Source: an uncultured Algibacter sp. (GTDB lineage: Bacteria > Bacteroidota > Bacteroidia > Flavobacteriales > Flavobacteriaceae). From it: 64,000 nt of DNA. Each line of letters starts with the position of its first letter. Positions within the stretch are counted from its first letter, which is position 1. The DNA lies in NCBI RefSeq assembly GCF_947490405.1, contig NZ_CANLGU010000001.1, positions 682,001 through 746,000 of the forward strand. Direction: 5' to 3'. The notes under the pieces are model-generated. The model saw only the letters and a program-made list of their open reading frames with translations, had not been told where the DNA came from and searched no databases. Below, one piece after another: positions 1 to 8,500 of this stretch. Made by a program: the position numbers and the translations under genes.

Positions 1-26
1 TTATCTATAGAAAAATTTATAGATAA
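1..26. terminator. Inverted repeat, possible terminator of an upstream gene
   Basis: Bases 1-9 and 18-26 form a perfect 9-bp inverted repeat around an 8-nt loop. It lies at the window edge, so the gene it might terminate is not visible. The stem is AT-rich and there is no clear T-tract, so the call is weak. Confidence 0.35.
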
Positions 27-80
27 CTTATCTTCGGAATAATTGTTGATACTTTACTTGCTTCTAAAACCAGATGTAAC

Positions 81-629
81 ATGAAGCAAGTATACACATT
101 GATTAGCTTTCTGCTTTTTTCTTCACAAATGATGTTTTCACAAGTTGAATCTGAAAACATCAACGGTTTGTTTTACAAAATCTCGCTGGCAACCACATTA
201 ACAATCAATGAAGAATATCAAGCTTTTGATGATAGCGATGAATCACTAATCAATCCGAGTGCACTATATATAAACAATACATTTGGCTATCAATTTGATA
301 TGCGCACTTCTATTGGCTTAAACCTTGGTTACAATTGGCACTCACAACAAGGCTTACACTTTGCTCCTGCATATTTAAGCCTTCGCCATAATTTTGTGGT
401 AGATGACAGCAATATATTTGCGAGAGCTGGCTACGGAACACTTTTAGGCGTAAGTAAAGATTTTCAAAAAGGCAATATGTATAAACTAGGTTTGGGTGTG
501 CAGATGTATGGAGACAACTATAATAAATCTGTACTTTTGGGTGTAGATTTTACAAGAAAACGATTCGGTTACAGAGCATTAGAAGGCTTATCTAGTATCT
601 CTATTTTCCTAGAATTTATGCTTTTTTAA
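81..629 (+). CDS. Hypothetical secreted outer-membrane beta-barrel-like protein
   Basis: 182 residues starting at ATG. Residues 1-20 look like a Sec signal peptide ending in FSQ, the usual flavobacterial style. The remainder alternates polar and aromatic residues in short strands (for example LGYNW, LGLGVQMYG, LLGVDFTRKR), and the chain ends in a strand with C-terminal phenylalanine, the classic last-strand signature of outer-membrane barrels. I do not recognise the family. It stands alone upstream of the TonB-like gene on the same strand and is probably a small porin-like or OmpW-like protein. The envelope location is well supported; function is unknown. Confidence 0.6.
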   Translation: MKQVYTLISFLLFSSQMMFSQVESENINGLFYKISLATTLTINEEYQAFDDSDESLINPSALYINNTFGYQFDMRTSIGLNLGYNWHSQQGLHFAPAYLSLRHNFVVDDSNIFARAGYGTLLGVSKDFQKGNMYKLGLGVQMYGDNYNKSVLLGVDFTRKRFGYRALEGLSSISIFLEFMLF

Positions 630-685
630 ACTTTTTAGCGTATTTTGCCGTATATATTAATACGATTTAGCATTAAAAAACCGTA

Positions 686-1399
686 TTGAGCCTCAATAAT
701 CAACATAAAGCCCTACTTATTACACTTCTAATTACTGGAACTGTAGTACTCTCTGTTTTTAACTTAAGTCTTAAAAAACAGCGTGAGTTTATATCTGAAA
801 GTTATTATGAAATTGAGCCTGAAAAAGAGCTTACCGAAGAAGAAATAAAGATTCTTGAAACTTTAGATAAATTAAACAATACTAAAGCTGAAACAAATAA
901 AGCTTTTAATGAAGCAAACCAAAACAAACATTTTGCCCAAGCATATAAAACGATTGCACCGCCAGAAGATTATGTACCTAGATCTACAAATGCTTCAGAA
1001 AGTCAAATAGCAAAAAAAGTTTATGATATTCCTGATGATTCAAAACTAAATAGAGAGGAACTTTCAAAATTTAGTAAAGTGAATGATGTATTGAAAAAGC
1101 AGCAGTCTGATGGCGTTAATTCTAAAAGTTCAATTCGATTTTCTCTAACAAACAGGTCAAAAATCCATATCCCTATTCCTGTTTATTTATGCGAAATTGA
1201 TGGTAAAATAGTTGTAAATATTACTGTGAATTCTAAGGGTAATGTTATTGATGCATACGTAAATACATCTTCTACATCAAGAAATGAATGTTTAATTGAA
1301 CATGCTTTAGATTATGCTAAACAATCTCAGTTTAGCAGTGATGCTTCAAAAGAGACTCAAATAGGCTCTATTACTTTTTATTTTATTGGTAAGCGATAG
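686..1399 (+). CDS. TonB-like protein, one N-terminal membrane anchor
   Basis: 237 residues from a TTG start at 686. An in-frame TAA at 674-676 and the absence of an early ATG make TTG the only start that keeps the N-terminal membrane segment (about residues 9-28). A charged, low-complexity periplasmic linker of about 110 residues follows. The last 85 residues (from IHIPIPVYLC) resemble the TonB C-terminal domain: a GKIVVNITVNSKGNV strand pair, an ...EHALDYAKQSQF helix and a final strand. In TonB this domain contacts TonB-box receptors. No ExbB or ExbD lies nearby, and the linker lacks the Pro-rich repeats of classical TonB, so it may be a TonB-fold adaptor rather than an energy transducer. 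The 3' end overlaps the convergent thioredoxin-like gene by 17 bp. Confidence 0.6.
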   Translation: MSLNNQHKALLITLLITGTVVLSVFNLSLKKQREFISESYYEIEPEKELTEEEIKILETLDKLNNTKAETNKAFNEANQNKHFAQAYKTIAPPEDYVPRSTNASESQIAKKVYDIPDDSKLNREELSKFSKVNDVLKKQQSDGVNSKSSIRFSLTNRSKIHIPIPVYLCEIDGKIVVNITVNSKGNVIDAYVNTSSTSRNECLIEHALDYAKQSQFSSDASKETQIGSITFYFIGKR

Positions 1400-2003
1400 A
1401 TGGCTGTAATTTATTCAGTATTTCTAAAATATCACCCATTATGTTTTGCCCTTTATTACTATTGTACCAATGTTGCAAATCTTCTTTAAAATCTATTGTT
1501 AAAGCACCATACTTCACTTTAAACCTATTCACGTAACTTGAAGCTTCACTGGGTCTTGGCCCGTAAGTTGTTAAAACTTTATTAGTATCTGAATCTATAA
1601 TAATTAATTTAGGTATTGCCTTATTTCCATTGGTTAAAAAGGCACTCATTAATTCATCATTTTCATCTCTTAACACAACCCTAAAGTTTATGTTTGGGTT
1701 TAATTCTGAAATTTTATTAAAAACAGGAAGGATATGAGCCGCATCACCACACCAGCTTTCAGTAATAACTAACCAAGTTAATTTAGAATCAAAAGCTTCA
1801 ACAGCCTTTCTAATAACATTTGATATTTTAAGCGTTTTATCCCAACGCTTCATGCGCCTATTATTAAGTTTCGTATAACTAATAAAAGCTTGAGATTTAT
1901 TGCTACCAGTTGTAGAACTATTTTTTACAAGCTCATTAACCAAAGCTCTGTATGCCTCATAAGACATACTATTGTGTAAACCCGATTCAATAATAGTTTC
2001 CAT
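1383..2003 (-). CDS. Thioredoxin-like protein (Thioredoxin_9 type), copy 1
   Basis: 206 residues. The core is a thioredoxin fold whose active-site region reads ESWCGDAAH, with a single cysteine at residue 85 in place of the CxxC pair, then cis-Pro-like (AIPKLIIID) and GPRPSEA segments. This matches the bacterial thioredoxin family proteins with a WCGDA signature. A protein with one cysteine cannot do a classical dithiol exchange; it may act as a monothiol reductase, bacilliredoxin-like protein or thiol-binding protein (inference). It has no signal peptide, so it is cytosolic. A paralogue of identical length lies directly upstream on the same strand (2100-2720), so this is a tandem duplication. 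Confidence 0.8.
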   Translation of the reverse strand: METIIESGLHNSMSYEAYRALVNELVKNSSTTGSNKSQAFISYTKLNNRRMKRWDKTLKISNVIRKAVEAFDSKLTWLVITESWCGDAAHILPVFNKISELNPNINFRVVLRDENDELMSAFLTNGNKAIPKLIIIDSDTNKVLTTYGPRPSEASSYVNRFKVKYGALTIDFKEDLQHWYNSNKGQNIMGDILEILNKLQPSIAYQ

Positions 2004-2099
2004 GACAATATTTTTATACCATGCACAAAGTTAGAGGGTTAGACCTCTATTTATGCTGACATTTGTCATGTTTACCAAAAACTTAAAGATTAAAAATAT

Positions 2100-2720
2100 T
2101 TAAACGCAAATTGCTGGTTGAAAATCACATAACAACTTCACAGCATCATGAATGATATTTTGACCTTTATTTTTATTATACCACACTTGTAAATCTTCCT
2201 TAAACTCAGGTGTTAATTTACCATGCTCAGCTTTGTAATTATTTACCAAAGTCGTTGCTTCTGATGGTCTTGGTCCGAAAGTATTGAGAACCTCACCACT
2301 CTCATTATCAATCATAATTAATTTTGCAATAGCTCTTCCTCCATTAGTCAAAAACATGTCCATTAACTCTAAATTTTCATCTCTGAGTACAATTTTTAAG
2401 TCGATATTATCATTCAATTCAGCTAATTTATTTAAAACAGGTATAACATGAGCAGCATCTCCACACCAACTCTCTGTAATAATTAACCACGTAATTGAAT
2501 GATTAAATTCCAAGACCTTTTTTTTATTATCATCTGAAATTTTTAACGTTTTATCCCAACGCTTCATACGGCGAGCGTTTAACTTTGTATAATTTATTAA
2601 AGCTTCTGTCTGCTCCAAACCAGTAGTTCCTTCAGTATCTGCTAATTCATTAACTAAATTTTTGTAAGTATCATAACTAATACTTTTAGCTAAACTCTCT
2701 TTTATTGTTGGGTGTATCAT
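2100..2720 (-). CDS. Thioredoxin-like protein (Thioredoxin_9 type), copy 2
   Basis: 206 residues, a close tandem paralogue of the gene at 1383-2003 with the same length and block order: N-terminal helical region, TKLNARRMKRWDKTLKI, then ESWCGDAAH with the single active-site cysteine at 86, AIAKLIMID and GPRPSEA. One difference stands out: the position before the cis-Pro-like lysine is Ala here (AIAKL) and Pro in copy 1 (AIPKL), so this copy has lost the cis-proline that normally shapes the thioredoxin substrate pocket. Both are predicted cytosolic. The 96-bp gap between them holds no obvious terminator, so co-transcription is likely. Confidence 0.8.
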   Translation of the reverse strand: MIHPTIKESLAKSISYDTYKNLVNELADTEGTTGLEQTEALINYTKLNARRMKRWDKTLKISDDNKKKVLEFNHSITWLIITESWCGDAAHVIPVLNKLAELNDNIDLKIVLRDENLELMDMFLTNGGRAIAKLIMIDNESGEVLNTFGPRPSEATTLVNNYKAEHGKLTPEFKEDLQVWYNKNKGQNIIHDAVKLLCDFQPAICV

Positions 2721-2923
2721 ATTGTTTTTATTATTGACTTCTAATTGGTCTTATTTCACAATTAATCCTTACTATTAAATAACAAAATAACAATTATTCT
2801 TACTTATGGAAGGTAACCTTTGTTGCATTGATGATTCTATAGTTTACTGAATTTTCAACAATCACATTTTTTTAATGTTGGTAAAAAGCCTAATTTTAAA
2901 TCTTTTCAAATCAAATTTATTTT

Positions 2924-3490
2924 ATGTCAAAAAAACTCAGATGTGGCTGGTGTGAAGGTGATGATTTATATGAAGCTTATCACGATAATGAATGGGGCGT
3001 CCCTGTTTATGATGATGACACCCTTTTTGAATTTTTAATTTTAGAAACTTTCCAAGCTGGATTGAGTTGGATTACAGTTTTACGTAAACGTGAAAACTTC
3101 AGAAACGCTTTTGATAATTTCGACTATAAAAAAATAGCCAATTACCAACAAAATAAAATTGATGCTTTATTACAAGATGCTGGAATTATAAGAAATAAAT
3201 TGAAAGTTAATGCAACAGTTACTAATGCTCAAGCTTTCATGAAAGTCCAAGAAGAGTTTGATAGTTTTAGTAAGTATATTTGGAATTTTGTTGATGGAAA
3301 ACCTATTAAAAACACGCTTAAAGACTATCGAAATGCCCCAGCGAATACATCTATAAGTGATACCATAAGTAAAGATTTAAAAAAGCGAGGTTTTAAATTT
3401 GTAGGCTCAACGGTTGTATATGCGCACATGCAAGCAACAGGTATGGTAAATGACCATGAGGTTAATTGTTTTAGATATGAGGAAGTATAG
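2924..3490 (+). CDS. tag: DNA-3-methyladenine glycosylase I
   Basis: 188 residues, the family's usual length. It removes 3-methyladenine from alkylated DNA in base-excision repair. The N-terminus RCGWCEGDDLYEAYHDNEWG is diagnostic. The zinc-snap ligands known from E. coli Tag are present: Cys7, His20, His178 and Cys182. The catalytic-pocket glutamate is in LILETFQAGLSW (about E41). The coding region overlaps the start of the next gene by 14 bp, so a short operon with the two envelope proteins downstream is likely despite unrelated functions. Confidence 0.95.
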   Translation: MSKKLRCGWCEGDDLYEAYHDNEWGVPVYDDDTLFEFLILETFQAGLSWITVLRKRENFRNAFDNFDYKKIANYQQNKIDALLQDAGIIRNKLKVNATVTNAQAFMKVQEEFDSFSKYIWNFVDGKPIKNTLKDYRNAPANTSISDTISKDLKKRGFKFVGSTVVYAHMQATGMVNDHEVNCFRYEEV

Positions 3491-4055
3491 CTTTTTATTA
3501 TTCTTTTTATGCGTCTCTTTCTCATATTCTCAAGTAAAAAAAGAAAAGGAAGAACGTATTCCTGCATCTGAATTTCCTGAAAAAACCAGAACTTATTTTA
3601 ATACGATTTCTCAAGATGTGAAATATTTAAAATTTTACCGTGAAATTGATGGAAACAAAAAAAGTTATGAAGTAAAGTTTAAATACAAACGAGAACATTA
3701 CAGTGTTGAGTTTGATACTCTAGGAAACCTTGAAGATATTGAGGTAGTTATCAAAAAAAAATACATTCCTAAAAAAGCAAAAACGATTATTTGGGACTAT
3801 TTTCAGGATAATTTTAAAAAAACAATTCTAGTAAAAATTCAAAAGCAGTATGTTAACACTACTACAAATACTGATAAACAATTTATACAGCATATTCTTG
3901 AAAAGCCTTATAATAAGCACACCCATTTTGAAATTATTGCTGAAATAAAAACTAAAAAAGCACATGAATTAAGAGAATTTACATTTGACAGACACGGTAA
4001 ATTTGAAAAATCAAGACAAGTAATGACATCTTCCTATGAACATGCCTTATATTAA
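3477..4055 (+). CDS. Hypothetical secreted basic protein
   Basis: 192 residues if begun at ATG 3477, chosen because it starts a convincing signal peptide (MRKYSFLLFFLCVSFSYSQ). A longer frame from 3450 would put nine polar residues before the signal. The mature part is rich in Lys and Glu, with a repeated strand pattern of the type ...YEVKFKYKREHYSVEFDTLGNLEDIEVVIKK, suggesting a PepSY-like or beta-lactamase-inhibitor-like periplasmic fold (weak). It overlaps tag by 14 bp and the next gene by 20 bp, so translation is probably coupled. Function unknown. Confidence 0.65.
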   Translation: MRKYSFLLFFLCVSFSYSQVKKEKEERIPASEFPEKTRTYFNTISQDVKYLKFYREIDGNKKSYEVKFKYKREHYSVEFDTLGNLEDIEVVIKKKYIPKKAKTIIWDYFQDNFKKTILVKIQKQYVNTTTNTDKQFIQHILEKPYNKHTHFEIIAEIKTKKAHELREFTFDRHGKFEKSRQVMTSSYEHALY

Positions 4056-4725
4056 AAACTTATGCTTCATAGTATTATTATTATTTCAAGGTTTTGCCAT
4101 AAAAGCGCAGAATAATTTCTCTTCTCTAGGCGAATCTGCATTATCCTTAAACCATAAAGTATCTAATACGTATAGCATGAATTTTGCCTTTAGAAGTCGT
4201 TACGTGCTATATAATGATGATGGTTTACAATACCAACAACAGCAGGTTGATGTTTATCACTTTTCAACGTTTAAATTAAATTACTACCATAAGCTTAGTT
4301 TTGGAATTTATTATAGAAACAGAGATTGGTTTGAAACAGGTAGTAACGAAACACGATTTACCCAGCAATACAACTATATTAAACAAACTCTGGGGGTGCG
4401 TTACGGTCATCGTTTTCGAACAGAGCAACGTATTCTAGATACTAAAACCATATATAGACAACGTTATCGTTTTGCTGTTGATTTTCCTTTAAATGGCGAA
4501 AAACTTGATATTGGTGAAACGTATTTAGTTAGTACTCTTGAAGGTTTGTTAAGTTTAAGTAAACCTGATAACCCAGAAACAGATATTAGGTTATCCTCTC
4601 AAATAGGTTGGCAAATCAATGAGAAACTAAAACTTCAAACAGGTATAGAACACCGCTTAGAAGCTTTTAATTTAGTAGCTAAAAACTCTTTATTTGTTTT
4701 AACTTCAGCTATTTTAAAGATTTAA
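4036..4725 (+). CDS. DUF2490-type outer-membrane beta-barrel protein
   Basis: 229 residues with a signal peptide ending in IKAQ. The mature protein is built of paired amphipathic strands (SFGIYYRNRDWFE, LGVRYGHRFRTEQRIL, YRQRYRFAVDFPL, KLQTGIEHRLEAF), typical of DUF2490 proteins, which are predicted outer-membrane barrels of Bacteroidota with no assigned substrate. It is translationally coupled to the preceding secreted protein by a 20-bp overlap, and the two may work together in the envelope (inference). Confidence 0.7.
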   Translation: MNMPYIKNLCFIVLLLFQGFAIKAQNNFSSLGESALSLNHKVSNTYSMNFAFRSRYVLYNDDGLQYQQQQVDVYHFSTFKLNYYHKLSFGIYYRNRDWFETGSNETRFTQQYNYIKQTLGVRYGHRFRTEQRILDTKTIYRQRYRFAVDFPLNGEKLDIGETYLVSTLEGLLSLSKPDNPETDIRLSSQIGWQINEKLKLQTGIEHRLEAFNLVAKNSLFVLTSAILKI

Positions 4726-4751
4726 AAGATTTTGTAGGGTCAAAATACACC

Positions 4752-5375
4752 TCATAAATACTTTAAGAAATCTTCTCTAGATATGTCTTCAGCCCCTAAA
4801 CTAGCTAAATGATTCGTGTAGACTTGACAATCTATAAGTTTATAATTTGTGTTTTTAATAAATGTAATAAATCCAACCTTGCTGGCATTATTTTCTTTTG
4901 TAAACATACTTTCGCCACAAAACACACCATTACCCAAGTCAACTCCATATAATCCTGCAACTAGATTATCTTTATTCCAAACTTCTACAGATTTCGCATA
5001 ACCTAATTCGTAAAGGTTAATATAAGCTTCAATCATGCTATTTGTAATCCATGTGCTTTCTTGTCCGCTTCTCTTTAACAAAGCACATTCTGTAATTACT
5101 GCTCTAAAGTTTTTATTTATCGTTACTTCATAATTCTTGTTTCGTAAAACCTGCCTCATACTTTTCGATACTTTCAATTTATTAGGAAATAATACAAAGC
5201 GCGGATCTGGAGACCACCACAAAATAGGCTCATCAGTTTCAAACCAAGGAAAAATACCCGTTTTATAAGCTAAGAATAAACGTTCAACGGATAAATCTCC
5301 CCCAATAGCTAATACGCCCTCAGGACTAGCTCTATTAACATTAGGAAACCAAATATCTTCGTTTAAGTATTGCAT
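4752..5375 (-). CDS. aat: Leucyl/phenylalanyl-tRNA--protein transferase
   Basis: 207 residues. It transfers Leu or Phe from aminoacyl-tRNA to proteins with N-terminal Arg or Lys, marking them for ClpS/ClpAP in the N-degron pathway. Signatures are GVLAIGGDLS near residue 20, FLAYKTGIFPWF, ILWWSPDPRFVL, the QESTWI block and the FCGESMF motif. It has no signal peptide, as expected for a cytosolic enzyme. A TAnnTTTG-like box on the minus strand (5402-5409) may be its promoter, overlapping a terminator-like hairpin. Confidence 0.95.
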   Translation of the reverse strand: MQYLNEDIWFPNVNRASPEGVLAIGGDLSVERLFLAYKTGIFPWFETDEPILWWSPDPRFVLFPNKLKVSKSMRQVLRNKNYEVTINKNFRAVITECALLKRSGQESTWITNSMIEAYINLYELGYAKSVEVWNKDNLVAGLYGVDLGNGVFCGESMFTKENNASKVGFITFIKNTNYKLIDCQVYTNHLASLGAEDISREDFLKYL

Positions 5376-5405
5376 GTTTAATTTTTCAAAAAAATATAAA
5401 ACAAA

Positions 5406-5438
5406 AATACCTTAACATTATTGAAATGCTAAGGTATT
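5406..5438 (-). terminator. Terminator-like hairpin downstream of the DUF3127 gene
   Basis: Perfect 9-bp stem (5406-5414 with 5430-5438) around a 15-nt loop. Reading leftward it is followed by a U-rich stretch, so it would end transcription coming from the DUF3127 gene. Confidence 0.5.
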
Positions 5439-5446
5439 ATTTGTAA

Positions 5447-5470
5447 GATTCCTGCTTTTCCAGGAATGAC
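5447..5470. repeat. Short palindromic repeat, GTCAT-bounded family
   Basis: ATTCCTG and CAGGAAT form a 7-bp stem, and the element ends in ATGAC. It matches the design of the elements at 18833, 15961 and 12351: a GC-richer hairpin bounded by GTCAT or ATGAC. Confidence 0.6.
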
Positions 5471-5478
5471 AAAATTAT

Positions 5479-5856
5479 TTAGAACGGTAAATCGTCGTGA
5501 TCTTCTTCTTTTAAATCTCCTGCAGGCTCAAAAGCGTCTGCTGGTGGCACTGGAGGTACATTTCCTGCAGCTGACTCAGATTGTAATGCCTCAATTCTCC
5601 AACCTTGAATAGAATTGAAATATTTAGTTTCTCCCTGTGGGTTAACCCATTCTCTACCACGTAAGTTGATGTTAATTTTAACTTGTTGCCCTGCTTGGTA
5701 ATTGTTTAATAAATCCGTTTTATCTTGTACAAACTCCACCATAATATGCTGAGGATATTGCTCTTCTGTAGTAACTACAATTTCTCTTTTTCTAAACCCA
5801 TTACTTCCAAAAGTTTGAGTTTCTCCAATCATTTTAATTCTTCCTTGAACTTCCAT
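5479..5856 (-). CDS. DUF3127 protein with SSB-like C-terminal tip
   Basis: 125 residues. Residues 1-90 match DUF3127, a small all-beta family of Bacteroidota (MEVQGRIKMIGETQTFGSNGFRKREIVV...). A Pro/Ala-rich linker follows, then an acidic tail ending EEDHDDLPF. The genome's own SSB (25046-25495) ends EDNDDLPF. In SSB this tip docks DNA-repair and replication partners such as RecQ, PriA, RecG and Exo I. The sequence therefore suggests a nucleic-acid-associated OB-fold protein that uses the SSB interactome, which is an inference. It lies alone between aat and a flavin reductase. Confidence 0.75.
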   Translation of the reverse strand: MEVQGRIKMIGETQTFGSNGFRKREIVVTTEEQYPQHIMVEFVQDKTDLLNNYQAGQQVKININLRGREWVNPQGETKYFNSIQGWRIEALQSESAAGNVPPVPPADAFEPAGDLKEEDHDDLPF

Positions 5857-5902
5857 TTTTATATATAATTATTAAATATTCGTCTAATTTATAATAACAC
5901 TG

Positions 5903-6772
5903 TTATGATAACAATATTTTCCAAGCACTTTCAACATCTCCAAAACTAAGATAATTTCGTGCTAATTTATGTTTCTCTCTATGCGTTGCTGCTTTTATAT
6001 TTGGATAACGTGCACCAACTTCTTTTATAAAAGCGTTTACACTTTCATCTGTTGGAAGTGCTTCTACATTGCCTAACATTCCTAAATTATTTCCTGTTAA
6101 AATCATACTATTTTTAACATGGTCTGGAAAACTATCAACACCAATACCCTGCACTGAAAGCGGTTTTGGTATTTCAAAAAAACCGTCTTTAGCGCGACTA
6201 TAATAGCTTCCGCCAGCTCTAGCAACTAAATCCAATTTTTTCTGATTAATAGATTCATCTTCATCGAGCACCTCCTCATCAATATGCAGCTTAACTACCT
6301 CACATATAATCAAATTTCCTGCACCTCCTTCGGTTCCTAAACTTATAATTTCACTTATCTTACATTCAAATTGAACTGGGGCTTCTCCAATTCTAAAAGG
6401 TTTTACAAGATCAGATTTAACCATTGTTAAACCTGCTTTTTCAAATTCATTTACACCTTCAGGGTACTCCGTACTACTTAGAGACATTTGATGAACCATA
6501 TCATAAGTCACAACATTAATAACCACTTCTTTGGTTGCTTGGGCATTTTCCAAAGTATGTTTTGTTGTATTATCCCTCACACGTCTAGCAGGAGAGAAAA
6601 TCATGATTGGTGGGTTAGCACTAAACACATTGAAAAAACTAAATGGTGATAAATTCGGTTTTCCATCGGCATCAACAGTGCTTGCAAAAGCTATTGGTCT
6701 TGGTGCCACAGCACTCAACAAATAACCATGCAATTGGCTGGTTGATAAGCTTTTTGGATCTATTGAACGCAT
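5903..6772 (-). CDS. Flavin reductase-like FMN-binding family protein
   Basis: 289 residues. The N-terminal half matches the flavin reductase-like split-barrel domain: APRPIAFASTVDADGKPNLSPFSF, then FSPARRVRDNTTKHTLEN, which binds FMN phosphate in the family. Members reduce flavins with NAD(P)H for partner oxygenases or carry out FMN-dependent reductions; the substrate cannot be read from sequence. The C-terminal 90 residues (from PLSVQGIGVD) form a helical extension typical of the Bacteroidota subgroup. Cytosolic. The 180-bp upstream region holds nothing recognisable. Confidence 0.85.
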   Translation of the reverse strand: MRSIDPKSLSTSQLHGYLLSAVAPRPIAFASTVDADGKPNLSPFSFFNVFSANPPIMIFSPARRVRDNTTKHTLENAQATKEVVINVVTYDMVHQMSLSSTEYPEGVNEFEKAGLTMVKSDLVKPFRIGEAPVQFECKISEIISLGTEGGAGNLIICEVVKLHIDEEVLDEDESINQKKLDLVARAGGSYYSRAKDGFFEIPKPLSVQGIGVDSFPDHVKNSMILTGNNLGMLGNVEALPTDESVNAFIKEVGARYPNIKAATHREKHKLARNYLSFGDVESAWKILLS

Positions 6773-6985
6773 CTACCTTTTATAAGTTTCAACAAAGCTA
6801 ATCAAAAAAAAACTTAAAACTTAAACTAGTTTTCAACATTAGCTTACCTCTGTCAACAATTTAATAATATTAACCATAATAGGAAATGTAACTAATCTGA
6901 TGTTCAACTAAAAAATGATTTACTAACAACTTGAACAATAATATTAACAGATTTGCATTATATTACAAATCAAATTTTATTGTTA

Positions 6986-8137
6986 ATGATTTTCACAAAA
7001 CATAGCAATGCATTTCGTTGGATTATTATAATAGCATCTTTTGCTATTGTCTCTCTCATTTTATGGAAAACTTTCGAATTTTTTCAGCATTTTAAAGATG
7101 AGGAACGTAATAAGATGGAAAATTGGTCTTTTGCACAAACAGAATTTGTGAATTCTGATACAAATACCAACTTAAATCTTACACTGCAAATTTTAAATAG
7201 CAATACAACAACTCCTATGATTGTTATTGATAAAGAGGGTAACCTTAGTAGCTCCAATAATATCGACACAACCAAAATAGGAAACCCAAAATACTTAAAA
7301 AGGCTTATTGATAAATTTAAAAGTGAAAATTCTCCAATTGATATAAAATACCAAGGAAAAACTTACTCAACCATCTACTACGGCAACTCACCATTACTTA
7401 ACAAACTAAAATATTACCCTTTAGCTTTAATACTTATAGTTGTGCTTTTTGGTGCCGTAATTTTCTTCTTCTATAGTAGTAATAAAAATGCGACTCAAAA
7501 TAAACTATGGTCTGGTATGGCCAAAGAAACTGCGCATCAAATCGGGACGCCATTATCTTCATTAATTGGTTGGACCGAACTGTTAAAAACTGAGAATGTT
7601 AATCCTGATTACATTTCTGAAATGGAAAAAGATGTTAGTCGTTTAAGTACTATTGCTGAACGATTTAGTAAAATAGGTTCTTTACCAACTCTTGAGAAAA
7701 CGGATATTATAAAAGAAACTATTGAATCTTATGATTATTTAAAATCAAGATCATCAAAACTTATTGATTTTGATATAAAAACACCGAAAGGTGAAATCCC
7801 TGTAAATCTTAATAAACAACTCTATAGTTGGACTATTGAAAATTTAGTAAAAAATGCTATTGATGCCATGAAAGGGAGAGGTAAACTTACCGTTGAAATA
7901 TCTCAGCTTGAAAATGATGTTAAAGTAAGTATTACAGATACTGGAAAAGGCATTTCTAAAAAGAATTTTAATAAAATTTTTGAGCCTGGTTTCACCACAA
8001 AAAAGCGTGGTTGGGGCTTAGGTTTGTCACTAACCAAGCGCATTATAGAAGATTTTCATGACGGAAAAATTAAAGTTTTACAATCTGAAAAAGGAAAAGG
8101 AAGCACTATACAAGTAAGTTTAAAACGAGCGAATTAA
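6986..8137 (+). CDS. Orphan sensor histidine kinase
   Basis: 383 residues from ATG 6986; a TTG 33 bp upstream is possible but adds residues before the first membrane helix. Two membrane segments (about residues 10-32 and 145-163) bracket a periplasmic domain of about 110 residues. The dimerisation/phosphotransfer helix carries ETAHQIGTPLSS with His184 as phosphoacceptor. The ATPase domain follows: N-box ENLVKNAIDAM, G1 DTGKGIS, F-box FEPGFTTKK and G2 GWGLGLSL. No response regulator lies nearby, so it is an orphan kinase. The next gene, a zinc-ribbon membrane protein 12 bp downstream, may be functionally linked. Confidence 0.9.
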   Translation: MIFTKHSNAFRWIIIIASFAIVSLILWKTFEFFQHFKDEERNKMENWSFAQTEFVNSDTNTNLNLTLQILNSNTTTPMIVIDKEGNLSSSNNIDTTKIGNPKYLKRLIDKFKSENSPIDIKYQGKTYSTIYYGNSPLLNKLKYYPLALILIVVLFGAVIFFFYSSNKNATQNKLWSGMAKETAHQIGTPLSSLIGWTELLKTENVNPDYISEMEKDVSRLSTIAERFSKIGSLPTLEKTDIIKETIESYDYLKSRSSKLIDFDIKTPKGEIPVNLNKQLYSWTIENLVKNAIDAMKGRGKLTVEISQLENDVKVSITDTGKGISKKNFNKIFEPGFTTKKRGWGLGLSLTKRIIEDFHDGKIKVLQSEKGKGSTIQVSLKRAN

Positions 8138-8149
8138 ACTCTCATACCT

Positions 8150-8500
8150 ATGGCTGAAAAACTCATTGATGCTAAAGAAGTAGCTTTAAAAAATAACTGC
8201 CCTGAATGCTATGATAATAGTGGTTTACGCTTAACTTTTAGACAAAAAATAAAAGACACTAAGTTTTATAAGTCAATTACTTCGGAAATTAGTCATGAAA
8301 TTATTTGTTTAAAATGTAACTCTATAATTTACCCTGTGCAGTGGACTGATGATATTGATCGTGTTTTTGAATACCAAAAGAAGGCATTCACTCCCAAAAA
8401 AGCATCAACGTATATTAAAAAAGCATCTTGGGTTGCTATAATATCCGCTTTTGTTCTGTTAACCTTGATATTAACTTTAATTTACTTTGTAGAATTATAG
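8150..8500 (+). CDS. Zinc-ribbon membrane protein, unknown function
   Basis: 116 residues. Two CxxC knuckles (Cys17/Cys20 in CPEC and Cys53/Cys56 in CLKC) form a zinc ribbon. A single C-terminal membrane helix covers about residues 92-114 and ends in a short tail. It starts 12 bp after the histidine kinase and is probably co-transcribed with it. A cytosolic zinc ribbon tethered to the membrane could sense or couple to the kinase (inference). Its stop overlaps the convergent HIT gene by 6 bp. Confidence 0.7.
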   Translation: MAEKLIDAKEVALKNNCPECYDNSGLRLTFRQKIKDTKFYKSITSEISHEIICLKCNSIIYPVQWTDDIDRVFEYQKKAFTPKKASTYIKKASWVAIISAFVLLTLILTLIYFVEL

